From: Candidatus Stahliibacteriota bacterium
Lineage (GTDB): Bacteria; Hydrothermota; Tepidihabitantia; SM23-42
DNA length: 35,992 bases
Assembly: GCA_030606265.1 (NCBI GenBank)
Contig: JAUWGT010000003.1
Coordinates: 1-35,992, forward strand
Direction of reading: 5' to 3'
The notes beneath the pieces are model-generated. The model worked only from the letters and a program-made list of their open reading frames with translations, was not told where the DNA came from and did not search any database. Numbering within the stretch: the stretch's first letter is position 1; the number at the start of each line of letters is the position of its first letter. Shown piece after piece: positions 34,833 to 35,992 of the stretch. The translations under genes were made by a program, and so were the position numbers.

Positions 34833-34974
34833 GCAACTGGAAAGTTGCTCCCACATTTCAGAAAAATCTTTTTGTAACAGTTTAGCTATTCTAACATTGT
34901 AGTAGCCTGATTTATCAGGCATTGCAATAACGAAGTTACTGCACTAAAAGAAGCCCAATGAATTGGGCAACTAC
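34833..34974. repeat. Three REP-like hairpins with a GTAG-type head
   Basis: Three 22-bp units share one design: a GTRG tetranucleotide, two bases, then a hairpin that opens and closes with GC. Unit A (34833-34854, reverse) has stem GCAACT/AGTTGC and head GTGG. Unit B (34899-34920, forward) has stem GCCTGAT/ATCAGGC and head GTAG. Unit C (34953-34974, reverse) has stem GCCCAAT/ATTGGGC and head GTAG. The stems differ by compensating changes, and B and C face each other. This is the form of REP/BIME sequences mobilised by RAYT transposases. Confidence 0.6.
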
Positions 34975-35049
34975 ATTATTTTATACCATTTCTGGCAATT
35001 TGGCCACACTGTTTTTACCATTTTTTAGAATAGCTTACCTATTACAAAA
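34870..35049. mobile_element. MITE-like element enclosing REP-like pair
   Basis: 25-bp terminal inverted repeats lie at 34870-34894 and 35025-35049, 22 of 25 matching, including a perfect 11-bp core AGCTATTCTAA/TTAGAATAGCT. The 180 bp between dprA and the beta-barrel gene contain no reading frame. Target-site duplications are not obvious. Confidence 0.5.
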
Positions 35050-35084
35050 TGAAACTCTGTGTAATCAGTGAATATTCAACGCCT

Positions 35085-35738
35085 TCAGTGTATTCTTAAG
35101 TTGACCCCAACCCCAAATTGATTCACCGTATACTTGATGCCTTCGTTATTACCAAAGACCCAATTGCCCTCAGGCATTATTGTGAAATTATGCCCAAAAG
35201 ACAGACCAATACCATACCCATACTGAAATATGTGGCGCGGCTCACGCGTCGAGTGCTCTCGACGGTCCTTCGGGTGTATGGAATAAATTATTTTAGGCGC
35301 GCAATAAACCCTGACGTTTTCAAAAATCCGCTTGCTGAAAACTAATGTTGGATAGAAATCAAAAACATAATCGGTAATAAAACCAATCCGTGTGCCCTTC
35401 ATATAACCGAAACCAATTTTAAATGCTGCATCGATAACCCCTGTACAGAATTTGTATTTACCCGCAATGACACCCGCGGTCGGTGAAGAAAATTTAATTT
35501 CAAACTCGGCATCCCTGAATACGCCAAGTTTGGCAAATATGTCAAATCTTCGAGTGTCGTAGGCAGTTGAATCAACTGTGCCCCCATAAAGTGCAAAGTT
35601 ATCGATCGCGAACCCCAACGAATACTCCCCCGGTCTATGCAGCTCAGCAATATCATAGGTGCAATACGACTGCGACCACACATCTGGTAAAGCCTGGGAG
35701 AAAAACAACACAGGTAATAATAGAAAAATAACTTTCAT
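35085..35738 (-). CDS. Predicted outer-membrane beta-barrel protein
   Basis: I do not recognise the family. The 217-residue product has a signal peptide (MKVIFLLLPVLFFSQALP), then amphipathic strands with alternating hydrophobic and polar residues. It ends in QFGVGVNLRIH, a typical last barrel strand, though the terminal residue is His rather than Phe. Strand-like segments such as GEYSLGFAIDNFALYGG, RIGFITDYVFDFYPTLVF and YGIGLSFGHNFTIMPEGNWVFG suggest 8-10 strands. Its mRNA appears leaderless. It converges on dprA. Confidence 0.72.
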   Translation of the reverse strand: MKVIFLLLPVLFFSQALPDVWSQSYCTYDIAELHRPGEYSLGFAIDNFALYGGTVDSTAYDTRRFDIFAKLGVFRDAEFEIKFSSPTAGVIAGKYKFCTGVIDAAFKIGFGYMKGTRIGFITDYVFDFYPTLVFSKRIFENVRVYCAPKIIYSIHPKDRREHSTREPRHIFQYGYGIGLSFGHNFTIMPEGNWVFGNNEGIKYTVNQFGVGVNLRIH

Positions 35739-35745
35739 AAATAGG

Positions 35746-35773
35746 ATTATACTGTGATTAATAACTAAGTCAA
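35746..35773 (-). promoter_or_regulatory. Promoter of beta-barrel gene
   Basis: On the minus strand, TTGACT (35773-35768), a 16 bp spacer, and TATAAT (35751-35746). The predicted start near 35739 touches the ATG at 35738 (leaderless). Confidence 0.8.
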
Positions 35774-35855
35774 TAATGAGTCAAACATCTTGCCCGCGCC
35801 CAACATTCTTTATTGAGTAACTAAGTAATTAAGTTATTAGGTGATTGAGGGAATT

Positions 35856-35899
35856 GTAGTCGCCTCTGCCTGAGGCAGACAGGTGATTTATCAGGCTAC
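35856..35899. repeat. Compound REP-like palindrome at window end
   Basis: GTAG-TC-GCCT (35856-35865) is matched by AGGC-TAC (35893-35899), and a perfect TCTGCC/GGCAGA hairpin with a TGA loop (35865-35879) lies inside. It shares GTAG and the segment TGATTTATCAGGC with the hairpin at 34899-34920. The rest of 35774-35992 shows no gene. Confidence 0.45.
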
Positions 35900-35992
35900 G
35901 TCAGGAGCAAAGCGACATGTCTTCAACAAAGTGTGTCTCCAACAGAGTATGTTCTCCGTTTCACCGTTTCTCCCATGCTCCGTTTCATATAT

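Overview
This 36 kb window looks like chromosome from an uncultured, fairly AT-rich Gram-negative bacterium. A gingipain-type C25 protease with a C-terminal type IX secretion (T9SS) sorting domain, a secretin-based type IV pilus operon and a beta-barrel-like protein point to an outer membrane and to the FCB superphylum or a relative such as candidate phylum WOR-3. That placement is inference from gene content, not a phylogeny. There are no phages, insertion sequences or CRISPR arrays.

Layout. Positions 3-1023 (+) hold the end of an MFS transporter, nikR and tRNA-Pro(GGG). Two minus-strand units follow. The one read 11357 to 3914 is ruvX, mltG, two paralogous proteins ending in class III nucleotide-cyclase-like domains, and a receiver-GAF-GGDEF diguanylate cyclase; all junctions overlap. 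The one read 3867 to 1030 is a CBS-pair protein and two tandem CPA2-type cation/proton antiporters. Positions 11504-15005 (+) are a translationally coupled UbiA prenyltransferase, UppP and a secreted S9 peptidase. Then come a WrbA-like flavoprotein, a hairpin-rich gap, the C25 protease and a small membrane protein (-).

Positions 18593-26019 (+) are the most unusual gene set: threonine dehydrogenase (tdh), a repeat-filled gap, holo-ACP synthase, acetyl-CoA synthetase, a dedicated acyl carrier protein, 2-amino-3-ketobutyrate ligase (kbl), an FAD-dependent amino-acid oxidoreductase, and tgt broken by a -1 frameshift at an A9 run. The set suggests threonine/glycine interconversion in which acetyl groups may ride on a carrier protein.

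Positions 26238-30450 are pilMNOPQ, followed by rsmD, coaD, a lipoprotein, obgE, a HEAT-repeat protein and dprA. The window ends with REP-like hairpins and a minus-strand beta-barrel-like protein.

Twelve promoters can be read directly. All fit TTGAc/t-N-TAtaaT, and eleven have a spacer of exactly 16 bp. In at least four the predicted transcription start coincides with the ATG, so leaderless mRNAs appear common here.
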